From Bacillota bacterium (lineage in GTDB: Bacteria > Bacillota > Bacilli > Paenibacillales > Paenibacillaceae), in NCBI GenBank assembly GCA_023391635.1, contig JAEWAQ010000058.1, forward strand, positions 62,001-126,000: a DNA stretch of 64,000 nucleotides, written 5' to 3'. Each line of letters opens with the position of its first letter. Position 1 is the first letter of the stretch. Both the position numbers and the translations under genes were made by a program. Of the stretch, positions 18,155 through 26,030 are shown piece after piece. Under the pieces are notes generated by a model. It saw only the letters and a program-made list of their open reading frames with translations. It was not told where the DNA came from and did not search any database.

Positions 18155-20200
18155 TTATGATGACGACAATGCGTTCCTCACGCTGAGAATATACTTGGCC
18201 GTATCCAGCGGATTGACGCCGCGCCGCGGCCGTTCTGCCTGCACGTCCGTAGGACATTCCTCGTACCCGTCGAAGAAGGTGGCCAGCGTTGCTCGGCCTT
18301 TCGTCATCGACCCCAGCTTGACGGAGTAGTCCAACGAAGTGGCGACTGGCACGCGGCCTTGAATGGTCATGCGGTCGCCCTGCAGGGATGGCGCTTCGAA
18401 GGCGGCGCGCATGAGGATCAGGTCGTTCATGACTTTGCCGCCGAATTCCTCCGGCACGGTCAAGCGGAACTGCAGCATCGGCTCCAGCAGCTTCGTGCCG
18501 ATCCGGTTCAAGCCGTCCATAATGCCCATCGGCGTCGCGACCGCGAAGTCCAGCGGATGCGTATGCCAGACGTGATGCTCCCCTTCTATCAGCGTGATCC
18601 GCAAGTCCACGACTTCCCAGCCGTATATCCCCTGCTTCAGCGCATCCGGCACGCGCCGGGCCACTTCGTTCTGATACTGCGGGAGCAAGTCTTCTGCCCT
18701 CACGCGGGCTTCGTATTGCAGGCCGGCGCCTCGGGGCAGCGGTTCCATCCGAAATCGCAGAATGGCCCAGCAGGGCTTCGGCATCGTGTAAGCGACATAG
18801 CCTTCGCCTTCGCCGCGCAGTGTTTCTTTGTATATGACCGAAGGTTGTCCGAAGGTCACTTGCAAGCCAAATCGTTCATCGAGCAGTTGTGACAGCACCT
18901 CGAGCTGGATCGGTCCCATCACTTTCAGGTGCAATTCCCTTTCTTCCTGCAGCCATTGCAAGTCGAGCAGAGGATCCTCGTCCGCCAGCTCTTGCAGCGC
19001 GGCTACGACTTGCGGATAATCTTGTTCGCTGGCCCAATGCGCCTGCACGGTGAGCAGCGGCACGGCCAGGTGCGCTGCCGGCGGCACCGCGTCCGGATGG
19101 CCGATCACGTCGCCGATCCGCGCTTGCTGCAGGCCGCATACCGCCGCGATGTCTCCGGCTTCGAGCACTCCGACGTCCTCCGACTTGCGGCCGTCGATTT
19201 TGCGGACTTGCGTCACCTTCTCATCGAAGTCTTGCGTCGCATTCCGCACGGTGTCCCGGTTGCGAATAGTCCCCTGGTACAGCCGCACGTAAGCCATCCG
19301 TCCCATCGCTTTGTCCCGTTCTATCTTGAAGACGACGCCGGACAGCCGTTCGTGCCTTGCATCGCCGACCGGCGCCGGCAAATAATCCACGATCCCGTCC
19401 ATCAGTGCCGTAATGCCGATTCCTTGGCTGGAAGAGCCGAACAACACGGGGAACAGCTCGCATCGGCATGCCAGACGACCGGCTGCCTGCCGCCAAGCTA
19501 CCAGTTCCTCGGCGTCTTGCGGCATCCCTTCCGCCAGATATCGTTCCAGTAGCGCCTCTTCCGTCTGCGCCAGCGATTCGATCAATTCGGTACGCGCAGC
19601 CTGATGTCGGTCCGCCAAGGCTGCAGGATCCGATTCGACGTCCGCCCACAGGTCGACGGCGCCTCGAAATGAATCGCCTTCGCCGATCGCCAGCTGCACA
19701 GGTACCGCCTGCGCGGTCAAGTATCGGCGAATGTCCGCCAGAGCTCGTCCGGTATCCGCGCCGATACGATCCATTTTGTTAATATAGATGATCGTAGGGA
19801 TATTCAGCTTGCGCAATGCGTGCCAGACGACCTCCGTCTGAGCCTGCACGCCTTCCGCCGCAGACACGATCAGCACGGCGCCGTCCATGACGCGCAGCGC
19901 CCGCTCGACTTCGGACAGGAAGTCGACATGTCCCGGCGTATCGATCAAGTTGACCGATATACCCTTCCATTGAAGCGCCGTGGCGGCTGCCCGCACCGAT
20001 ATACCGCGTGCCCGTTCCACGTCGAGCCAGTCGGTCTGCGCCGTGCCGCGATCCACGCTGCCCAATGCACGAATGCGTCCGCTGGCGTAGAGCAGGTGCT
20101 CGGTCGTCGTCGTTTTACCGGCGTCGACATGCGCGAAGATGCCCACGTTGCGCCTTGCGCCGGTTTGTTTCAGTTGCATGTGCGGTTCATCTTTCGCCAT
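18155..20200 (-). CDS. TetM-family ribosomal protection-like GTPase
   Basis: A 681-residue EF-G-like translational GTPase of the TetM/TetO/OtrA group by length and domain order. GTPase motifs are G1 AHVDAGKT (23-30), the switch sequence RGISV (65-69), G3 DTPGHVDF (87-94) and G4 NKMD (141-144). EF-G-like domains II to V follow. Such proteins bind the ribosome and can displace tetracycline; many chromosomal homologues in soil Firmicutes have no proven resistance role. The ATG at 20200 follows AAGGGG with 10 bases spacing. It is divergent from a small HTH gene and a peptide deformylase gene, both also translation-related or regulatory. Drug resistance is plausible but unproven. Confidence 0.82.
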   Translation of the reverse strand: MAKDEPHMQLKQTGARRNVGIFAHVDAGKTTTTEHLLYASGRIRALGSVDRGTAQTDWLDVERARGISVRAAATALQWKGISVNLIDTPGHVDFLSEVERALRVMDGAVLIVSAAEGVQAQTEVVWHALRKLNIPTIIYINKMDRIGADTGRALADIRRYLTAQAVPVQLAIGEGDSFRGAVDLWADVESDPAALADRHQAARTELIESLAQTEEALLERYLAEGMPQDAEELVAWRQAAGRLACRCELFPVLFGSSSQGIGITALMDGIVDYLPAPVGDARHERLSGVVFKIERDKAMGRMAYVRLYQGTIRNRDTVRNATQDFDEKVTQVRKIDGRKSEDVGVLEAGDIAAVCGLQQARIGDVIGHPDAVPPAAHLAVPLLTVQAHWASEQDYPQVVAALQELADEDPLLDLQWLQEERELHLKVMGPIQLEVLSQLLDERFGLQVTFGQPSVIYKETLRGEGEGYVAYTMPKPCWAILRFRMEPLPRGAGLQYEARVRAEDLLPQYQNEVARRVPDALKQGIYGWEVVDLRITLIEGEHHVWHTHPLDFAVATPMGIMDGLNRIGTKLLEPMLQFRLTVPEEFGGKVMNDLILMRAAFEAPSLQGDRMTIQGRVPVATSLDYSVKLGSMTKGRATLATFFDGYEECPTDVQAERPRRGVNPLDTAKYILSVRNALSSS

Positions 20201-20235
20201 CGATCGTTATCCCCTTGCGTGCTTTTGACCCGTTC

Positions 20236-20263
20236 ATTATATCACGTGGTGACATCTTGGCAT
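20236..20263 (-). promoter_or_regulatory. Candidate promoter of the TetM-like gene
   Basis: On the minus strand, ATGCCA (20258-20263), a 16-bp spacer and a consensus TATAAT (20236-20241) lie about 35 bp upstream of the start codon. The -35 box is a 4 of 6 match. Confidence 0.45.
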
Positions 20264-20352
20264 GATTCGAAATGTTGTGTCATAATAATTTCAGGTACTG
20301 CCTAAATAATTAAGGTATGAGCTTAAACCAACCCAAATGTGAGGTGTACTGT

Positions 20353-20595
20353 ATGCTTACTTGGATGTTGAGGCAAGTGATGGCAGAGAGAGGGATTTGG
20401 ACCGGCGCGGCGCTTGCTCGTGTACTGCAGGAGCGTGCCGGATACCGGTTGTCGGCCGCATCGATCAGCGCGCTGTTGACCGGTCAACCGAAGCAGATGA
20501 AAGCCGATACGCTGGATGCGCTGTGCACGGCATTGGCCTGTTCGCCGAGCGAGCTGTGGGTGCATACGCCTCCGCGTTCCGAGAGGGGAGCATAA
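20353..20595 (+). CDS. Small Cro/CI-type HTH regulator
   Basis: An 80-residue protein that is almost entirely one lambda-repressor-like helix-turn-helix domain (GAALARVLQERAGYRLSAAS through TLDALCTALACSPSELW). This is the pattern of small YozG-like XRE regulators. The ATG at 20353 follows TGAGGTG by 6 bases; the open frame begins 12 codons earlier without a site. It ends 3 bp before the peptide deformylase start, so the two are one operon. It is divergent from the TetM-like gene and may control both sides; that is inference. Confidence 0.78.
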   Translation: MLTWMLRQVMAERGIWTGAALARVLQERAGYRLSAASISALLTGQPKQMKADTLDALCTALACSPSELWVHTPPRSERGA

Positions 20596-20598
20596 GCG

Positions 20599-21120
20599 AT
20601 GGGCGTGAAGACGATATTACCGTTTGGCGATCCGATCCTGCGCAAAGTTGCCAAGCCTGCCGAACTGAACAGCGCGCGAACGAACAAGATGCTGGACGAT
20701 CTGGCCGCAACGCTGTACGCTGCCGAAGGCAGGGCCGGCTTGGCTGCCCCGCAGGTCGGCTACATGCGCAGGCTGATCGTCATGGATTGCGGCGAAGGGC
20801 TGATCGAGCTGATCAATCCGGAAATCGTGGAGACGAGCGGGGAACAGACCGGCACTGAAGGGTGTCTGTCCTACCCTGGTTATTACGGGCAGGTGAAGCG
20901 GGCCGACCGCGTGACGGTGAAGACCTTCGATCGGGCGGGGGAGCCGATCACGATTGAAGGCCAGGGCTACCTCGCCCGCTGCATGCAGCACGAGATCGAC
21001 CATTTGAACGGCGTGTTATTCGTGGATCACGTGGAGGATCGCTGGCTGTACCACGAGCGGACGCAAGAGAGGGTCGATTTGCTGAGTGTGATCCGGTTGA
21101 CGCGGGCTGAACGGTTATAA
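20599..21120 (+). CDS. def: Peptide deformylase
   Basis: A 173-residue cytoplasmic metalloenzyme that removes the formyl group from the initiator methionine of new proteins. All three family motifs are present: GLAAPQ (47-52; the usual first Gly-x is RA here), EGCLS with metal ligand Cys89, and QHEIDHL with His131, Glu132 and His135. Length is normal for the bacterial enzyme. It is coupled to the small HTH gene with a 3-bp gap, rather than to fmt/priA as in the housekeeping def locus. It may therefore be a second, regulated copy, which would matter because deformylase is an antibiotic target next to a ribosomal protection-like gene. Confidence 0.92.
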   Translation: MGVKTILPFGDPILRKVAKPAELNSARTNKMLDDLAATLYAAEGRAGLAAPQVGYMRRLIVMDCGEGLIELINPEIVETSGEQTGTEGCLSYPGYYGQVKRADRVTVKTFDRAGEPITIEGQGYLARCMQHEIDHLNGVLFVDHVEDRWLYHERTQERVDLLSVIRLTRAERL

Positions 21121-21236
21121 AAGATGCTATGGCTGTTATGGAAACAATAGATGGATAGAATGATTAGTAATCGTATCCGATTCACTGCGTAATCACAGTG
21201 AGATGTGTTAAAATGCTAATAATTGGAGGTGTGTCT

Positions 21237-22580
21237 GTGATAAAAGAAATTCACGTTAAAAATTTTAAATCGTGGAAGAACCTCGATATCTCTCGAATGG
21301 GTAAGGTCACCTTGCTTTTCGGCGAGAACAGTTCAGGCAAAACATCTCTTATTCAATTGCTTTTACTTTTAAAGCAGACTGCGGAAAGCTACGATCGGGC
21401 TCAGCCGTTGAATTTGGGGACTAAAGAAGACCTTGTGGAGCTGGGTCTTTACAATGATTTCATCTACGGCCACGATGTGAAGCTGCCGCTGTCAATGAGA
21501 ATAGATTGGGAGATTCCGCTCTTCCCTTTCAAGGGAAAATCCGCCTTTATCGATGTCACTTTTAAATATATCTCCAATTCCATACGCGTAGCCCAAACTG
21601 AGGTGGGGTTGGAAGGAGACTTTGGAGGAAAGTGGGCAAAAGCCAGCCTGACCCGAAATCCTAAAGGTGGATATGGCCTAAAGGTTAACGATGAAGCCAT
21701 ATCGGAATTAGGCTCGACCAGGGAACTCACGCCCAATAAATGCTACGGTTTTCCTCCTCCTGCTACACAGAGATTTCCCAATCTGAACGAATTGAGCTTG
21801 GCAGTAGAGCAATTGGCTGGCAGAATGTATTATCTTGGGCCCTTGCGGGTATTTCCGGAACGAGAATACAAATGGGCAGGTTCTGCGCCTGCCGGAGTCG
21901 GCAGAAGCGGAGAAACCGCCATACAAGCCATTTTGGCCAATATGTTCGAGCGAAAAGCACTGAATAAGTCGGACAAAGCTGCAATCTCGGATATCATTGT
22001 GGAAACGGACAAATGGTTAAAAAGGATGAAGCTTGCAGATTCATTCGAGGTTAAACCTATCAGCGGCCGACAATATAAAGTGGAATTGAAAGTATCCGAT
22101 TATCATATTCCGGCTAACGTTGCAGATGTAGGGGTCGGCGTTTCGCAGGTACTGCCGATTATCGTTCTCGCATACTTTGTTCCGATGGGATCCATTATCA
22201 TTTTGGAACAACCGGAATTGCATCTGCATCCTTCGGTTCAAGCTGTATTGGCGGAATTTTTCTATGAAGTTGCACAGGAGCGGAACATTCAATTCATCGT
22301 TGAGACACATAGCGAGCATTTGTTGACACGCCTGCAACGCAGGGTGGCCGAACGTACAATTTGGGAGCTGTCCGAAGAAGATGTAAAACTGTTCATTAGC
22401 CGGAGAGAGACCGCTCAATCGGAAATTTCCGAGCTTCAACTGGATTCATCCGGCCGTATCCTGAATTGGCCCCCCCATTTCTTTGGAGATACCGTTTCCG
22501 ATCGCGAGGCCATCATGAAGGCATTCTTGAAATCCAAATCGGATAAGCACAAGGATCAGCCGGAGGAATGGCCGTTGTGA
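21237..22580 (+). CDS. AAA/ABC-type ATPase of the DUF3696 group
   Basis: A 447-residue ATPase related to OLD/SMC-like proteins. Walker A is GENSSGKT (29-36). An ABC-signature-like region lies near residues 297-310 (VADVGVGVSQVLP). Walker B is IILEQPELHLHP (~321-332), and FIVETHSEHLL (~353-363) carries the switch His. This is the order in AAA_15/AAA_21 and DUF3696 proteins, many of which work in phage defence with an effector protein. The GTG at 21237 follows GGAGG by 7 bases. Its last 4 bases (GTGA) overlap the start of the PIN-like gene, so the two are translationally coupled. The operon is clearly more A/T-rich than its neighbours, a sign of transfer. The ATPase probably senses a trigger and controls the nuclease; this is inference. 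Confidence 0.85.
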   Translation: MIKEIHVKNFKSWKNLDISRMGKVTLLFGENSSGKTSLIQLLLLLKQTAESYDRAQPLNLGTKEDLVELGLYNDFIYGHDVKLPLSMRIDWEIPLFPFKGKSAFIDVTFKYISNSIRVAQTEVGLEGDFGGKWAKASLTRNPKGGYGLKVNDEAISELGSTRELTPNKCYGFPPPATQRFPNLNELSLAVEQLAGRMYYLGPLRVFPEREYKWAGSAPAGVGRSGETAIQAILANMFERKALNKSDKAAISDIIVETDKWLKRMKLADSFEVKPISGRQYKVELKVSDYHIPANVADVGVGVSQVLPIIVLAYFVPMGSIIILEQPELHLHPSVQAVLAEFFYEVAQERNIQFIVETHSEHLLTRLQRRVAERTIWELSEEDVKLFISRRETAQSEISELQLDSSGRILNWPPHFFGDTVSDREAIMKAFLKSKSDKHKDQPEEWPL

Positions 22581-23080
22581 GCGACTATATTATCGATACC
22601 AACGTATGGATGGCGGCTTCCGGCAATGCGACCTGCAACGATAGTTGCATGCGGGCGTGTCTAGAATTTCTGGAGATGCTGAGACAAACAGGGGCTTCGG
22701 TCGTAATAGATACGGAAGACAACCCCCCGGGAAACTCTGTTTTGGGCGAATTAAGAAGAAACCTGAGAGAAGGGGACTATGCTCACGATCTGTTTTGGGG
22801 GCATTTTTTCAATCAATGGCTCATCACTCCAGTTGCTCTTTGTTACGATAGTGCCGGTGCAGTTATTCCCGGAGGAATCGTCATCAACCAGAAAGAGCCC
22901 GACGGCACAACGATTCCGTTCGAACCCAATGACAGAAAATGGATAGCCTTATATTTGGCGCACGGTTCAACGTCTCCGATTTATAATGCTACCGATTCGG
23001 ATTGGGAGAAAGCGCGCGCGGATCTTCTTAAGCATCGGATCGAAGTCCATCAACTTTGTACGGGAGATCACATAGAATGA
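22577..23080 (+). CDS. PIN-like nuclease
   Basis: A 167-residue protein with the acidic layout of a PIN RNase: DTN at Asp7-Asn9, acidic residues at 45-47 and Glu58, NDRKWIALYLA with Asp119 (matching the usual D-D-K-F-L segment), and ATDSDW with Asp140/Asp142. The wider sequence is not a standard VapC. The GTG at 22577 overlaps the ATPase stop (GTGA) with GGAGG 9 bases upstream; an ATG at 22568 has no spacing from that site, so I reject it. The 3' end overlaps the RNA ligase start by ATGA. PIN domains cut single-stranded or transfer RNA, so this is the likely effector of the operon. Confidence 0.7.
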   Translation: MSDYIIDTNVWMAASGNATCNDSCMRACLEFLEMLRQTGASVVIDTEDNPPGNSVLGELRRNLREGDYAHDLFWGHFFNQWLITPVALCYDSAGAVIPGGIVINQKEPDGTTIPFEPNDRKWIALYLAHGSTSPIYNATDSDWEKARADLLKHRIEVHQLCTGDHIE

Positions 23081-23766
23081 AGGAATTTATCAAATTCCCG
23101 CATACTTATCATCTACTAGACATTCATGGAAGCCTCGATCGTCAAGATAAGCTGTTGTCGGCGGAAGTTCGCGATCAATTTTATTCCCAGCCCGTCGTAG
23201 TAGAGGAAAAGGTTGACGGCGCCAATGTAGGGTTCTCCCTATCCGAAGATGGAAATATTCAAGTGCAAAATCGCGGTCATTTTATTACGGATTCCTCGAG
23301 TTTGCAGTTCAAGCACCTGAATAGCTGGATTCGTGCACATCAGGATGAGTTATTCGATCTGCTGTATCCCCATTGCATATTGTTCGGTGAATGGTGTTAT
23401 GCGGTACACTCGATTTATTACGACCAGTTGCCCGATTGGTTTCTGGCATTCGATATTTACGATCTGGAACAGAAGCGGTTTTTATGCAGGGAGCGAAGGC
23501 ATGAAAAATTAAAAGATACGGGTATTTATGAAGTGCCCTTCCTGGGGAAACGACGAATAGAGCCTAATAACGTGATTGATTTCTTAAATACAACCCAATC
23601 CGCCCTTCATAACGGCCCGATGGAAGGTATTTACCTGCGAATTGAAGATAATGAACAATTGCTCCAACGAGCTAAAGTCGTCCGTCCCGGGTTCATCCAA
23701 AATATAGATCAGCATTGGAGCAAGTCGCAGCTTAGAGCGAATAAACTCAGCGTGCGTTCAATTTAA
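23077..23766 (+). CDS. RNA ligase, Rnl2-like catalytic domain
   Basis: A 229-residue ATP-dependent RNA ligase consisting of the nucleotidyltransferase domain. Motif I is EKVDG with Lys45 as the AMP acceptor; motif III is FGEW (103-106); motif IIIa is FLAFDIYD (~123-129); motif IV is EGIYLR (183-188); motif V is KVVR (200-203). All catalytic positions are therefore intact. Such enzymes seal 3'-OH/5'-phosphate breaks in RNA. The ATG overlaps the PIN-like gene stop (ATGA). Having a ligase coupled to an RNase suggests that it repairs the cuts, resets the system, or joins the products. The C-terminal domain of the full T4 Rnl2 is absent. Confidence 0.85.
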   Translation: MKEFIKFPHTYHLLDIHGSLDRQDKLLSAEVRDQFYSQPVVVEEKVDGANVGFSLSEDGNIQVQNRGHFITDSSSLQFKHLNSWIRAHQDELFDLLYPHCILFGEWCYAVHSIYYDQLPDWFLAFDIYDLEQKRFLCRERRHEKLKDTGIYEVPFLGKRRIEPNNVIDFLNTTQSALHNGPMEGIYLRIEDNEQLLQRAKVVRPGFIQNIDQHWSKSQLRANKLSVRSI

Positions 23767-23799
23767 ATGGCTAACGCGCGAAATACGGCCGGCAAACAG

Positions 23800-23828
23800 T
23801 TACCTGCAATCATGCGCTAAGGTATGCT
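23800..23828 (+). promoter_or_regulatory. Candidate promoter of glpP
   Basis: TTACCT (23800-23805), a 17-bp spacer and TATGCT (23823-23828) lie 50 bp before the glpP start. The match to consensus is modest (3 of 6 and 4 of 6). Confidence 0.3.
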
Positions 23829-23878
23829 AATAGACATATAAGCTGCTGTCCACTGCGGCGGGAAGGAGCGATCCCGGG

Positions 23879-24460
23879 GTGTCATTGTTGCATCGAATCG
23901 GAGGCAAGCCGATCATCGCCGCCGTGCGTCATCCCCGCGAGACGGAAAGAGCGCTTAAGAGCAACGTGGATAACCTGTTCTTCATGGGCGGGAACGTGCA
24001 GGACGTGATCCGGTCCGTGCGGGAGACTTCGGATGCGGGGAAAGGGGCATTCGTCCATCTGGATCTGGTGCGCGGACTGTCCAGCACGGATAAGGAAGTA
24101 CTGCCATTCGTTGCCGAATATATGGGGGCGGACGGCATCATTACGCCGAAGAGCCATCTGATCAAGGAAGCCGGGAACGTCGGGTTGTTCGCCATCCTGC
24201 ATCTGTTCGTGCTGGATTCGCAGGCGCTGGCGAACGGTTTAAATTTGACCCGATCCGTTCGTCCGGACGCGATCGAACTCATGCCGGGCATCGTAGGCAA
24301 GGTTGTGTCGCGATTTGCAGACGAATTTGCGAATATTCCCGTGATCGCCAGCGGCTTGATCGAGACCCGGGAAGAAGCTGCCGGGATTCTGCAAGCCGGC
24401 GCGACTTCGCTGTCCGTCAGCGCGCCCGAGCTGTGGTCGTTGACGTTCGCGGATCTGTAG
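23879..24460 (+). CDS. glpP: Glycerol-3-phosphate-responsive antiterminator GlpP
   Basis: A 193-residue cytoplasmic RNA-binding antiterminator. The sequence follows Bacillus GlpP throughout: IIAAVRHPRE at the N-terminus, FFMGGNVQDV, FVHLDLVRGLS, DGIITPKSHLIKEA, DAIELMPGIVGKV and PVIASGLIETREE. With glycerol-3-phosphate bound, GlpP stops early termination in the leaders of glp genes. The GTG start at 23879 follows GGAAGGAG by 10 bases. No glpF, glpK or glpD gene lies in the window, so its targets are elsewhere, unless the strong terminator at 25008 is one. The gene appears to stand alone. Confidence 0.92.
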   Translation: MSLLHRIGGKPIIAAVRHPRETERALKSNVDNLFFMGGNVQDVIRSVRETSDAGKGAFVHLDLVRGLSSTDKEVLPFVAEYMGADGIITPKSHLIKEAGNVGLFAILHLFVLDSQALANGLNLTRSVRPDAIELMPGIVGKVVSRFADEFANIPVIASGLIETREEAAGILQAGATSLSVSAPELWSLTFADL

Positions 24461-24577
24461 AATCATTTGCCCGGGATGCACAGGGCAGGGTGCGTGAGCG
24501 TCGGCTGGTTGGACCAATACTGCTGGCTTCTGGGGTACTATCCACTGTTTACACGACTCCGACTGACTCTGTCTATT

Positions 24578-24760
24578 TTGTGTGAAAGTTCACATAAAAT
24601 AGTGCAATTCAACTCCCCCAGTTCCGTTCTGTATGAAAAATCGCATAAACGAGGTATGTTCCAAGTTCAAAATGCGGGTAGTGTATGAAAAATCGTACAA
24701 AACAGGTTCAAAGTGCGTCTCCACCGCCAATCTTGTACGAAGAATCACACATAACTACTC
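24578..24760. repeat. Four degenerate tandem repeats of about 52 nt
   Basis: Related cores start at 24581 (TGTGAAAGTTCACATAAA), 24632 (TATGAAAAATCGCATAAA), 24684 (TATGAAAAATCGTACAAAA) and 24736 (TACGAAGAATCACACATAA), spaced 51, 52 and 52 bases. Each core is a short imperfect palindrome, and the stretches between copies 2, 3 and 4 also share a TTCAAANTGCG motif. The cores could be small hairpins or protein sites. The rest of the 24461-25007 stretch holds no gene I can support. Confidence 0.65.
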
Positions 24761-25007
24761 GAGGGTAGGAGGGACGCTCCGCATTCGACGTTCCCCAGGA
24801 AACCAGACAGGCGCGTTCACTCTATTATGAACATTTTCCAGAACAGGCCCAAGCGGCTTCCCATTCCGAAGCTTGCCTATCCGAAAGCGATTGTCCTGCC
24901 GAGATGCAGGAGATGCATTGACACCTTTGTCCGCAGAAGTTAAGATGATCTTGCAATGTATTTGCCATATATAGATGGAAGACCTGTTTGCATAAGAGCG
25001 GCGAATG

Positions 25008-25075
25008 AGAGAAAGCTCTTCACACGCGGGATGCGTTTGCGCACCCTGGTGAAGAACTTTCTCTTTTCTGTTTTT
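25008..25075 (+). terminator. Long rho-independent terminator upstream of the HAD gene
   Basis: Arms 25008-25023 and 25049-25064 pair over 16 positions with one mismatch. The loop itself refolds (GGG-A-TGCG with CGCA-CCC), and TTTCTGTTTTT follows. It ends 44 bases before the HAD start and about 550 bases after glpP, so it may end a leader transcript and work as an attenuator rather than close an upstream gene. The stretch 24761-25007 before it shows nothing else recognisable. Confidence 0.75.
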
Positions 25076-25119
25076 CGTCGCGGCTGTCGGCAGGAAACCC
25101 ACTACGCAGGAGGAGGAAC

Positions 25120-25968
25120 ATGGAGAAGCGGGAAATGAACAGTGAAAGCATGAATTTGAGAGACGCGGACGTCTATTTCTTCGATCTGGATGGATGCGTC
25201 TATCATCAGGACCAGCCGGCCTCGGGCGCCGGGGAGTTGTTGAGATTACTGCGCAAGGACGGAAAACGGATCGGTGTCATCACCAACAACTCGCGCCAGA
25301 CGGCTGCGGAAATTGAACGGAAATTGCTCCACATGAATGTCCGAATCGCGGCGGATGAGATCTTCACCGCAACGGAACTGACGGGAGCCTATCTGTTGGA
25401 ACGATACGGCCGTCAGACGGTGACAGTTGTCGGCTCTGAGAGCCTGGTGCACGCTATCCGGCAATGCGGACATGAAGTGGTGGACGGGGAGGCGGCAGGC
25501 CGGACGGATGCTGTCGTGATCGGCAGAGATACCGGGTTTACCTTCGACAAGCTGCAGCGAGTCGTCGATCTGGCAGGAGCGGGGGCACGCGTCATTGCGG
25601 CCAATCCGGATGCGTTCCATCCCGGCCGACACGGCCGGAGAATCCCCGAGACCGGCGCCTTGACTGCAGCGGTTGAAGCTATCCTGGGCCAACCCATGAA
25701 TTACGTCGGTAAACCTGGGACCTATATGTACGAGTACGGCATGCGCAAGTACGACGTTCGGGCGCAAAGGTGCGTCATGATCGGCGATAATTTGCTGACG
25801 GACATAGCCGGAGGCACGCGTGCCGGCATGCGAACGGTCTGGATTCGCGGAGCGGGCATGAATCAACGCATTGCCGAAGATGAAGAAGGGCGAACCGGTC
25901 TAATGCCGGACCTTGCCGTCGATCGGTTGGCGGACTTGCTGGAGCTTTATCGGGAAAATTCGGCATAA
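25120..25968 (+). CDS. HAD-IIA phosphatase (NagD/AraL-like)
   Basis: A 282-residue cytoplasmic phosphatase. Motif I is FFDLDGCVYH with nucleophile Asp22 and Asp24, motif II is ITNNSRQ, motif III Lys lies in YVGKPGTYMYEY, and motif IV is MIGDNLLTDIAGG. The capped IIA layout matches NagD, AraL, p-nitrophenyl phosphatase and glycerol-1-phosphate phosphatases. It would remove phosphate from a small sugar or polyol phosphate. The ATG at 25120 follows AGGAGGAGG. It lies downstream of a strong terminator that could act as attenuator, and 62 bp before a metallophosphoesterase, with which it is probably co-transcribed. Confidence 0.88.
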   Translation: MEKREMNSESMNLRDADVYFFDLDGCVYHQDQPASGAGELLRLLRKDGKRIGVITNNSRQTAAEIERKLLHMNVRIAADEIFTATELTGAYLLERYGRQTVTVVGSESLVHAIRQCGHEVVDGEAAGRTDAVVIGRDTGFTFDKLQRVVDLAGAGARVIAANPDAFHPGRHGRRIPETGALTAAVEAILGQPMNYVGKPGTYMYEYGMRKYDVRAQRCVMIGDNLLTDIAGGTRAGMRTVWIRGAGMNQRIAEDEEGRTGLMPDLAVDRLADLLELYRENSA

Positions 25969-26030
25969 CCTTGCGTCCGTAGCCGTATGTGTGCAGAGTC
26001 ATACAAGTGAAGATGGAGGGAAGGGATACG

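Noticed and set aside
22568..22576. ATG at 22568 as start of the PIN-like gene
   Set aside because: It directly abuts the GGAGGA sequence, leaving no spacing; GTG at 22577 has proper spacing and overlaps the preceding stop.
24578..24760. CRISPR array
   Set aside because: The repeats are degenerate, the palindromic cores too short, the intervening parts similar to each other, and no cas gene is near.
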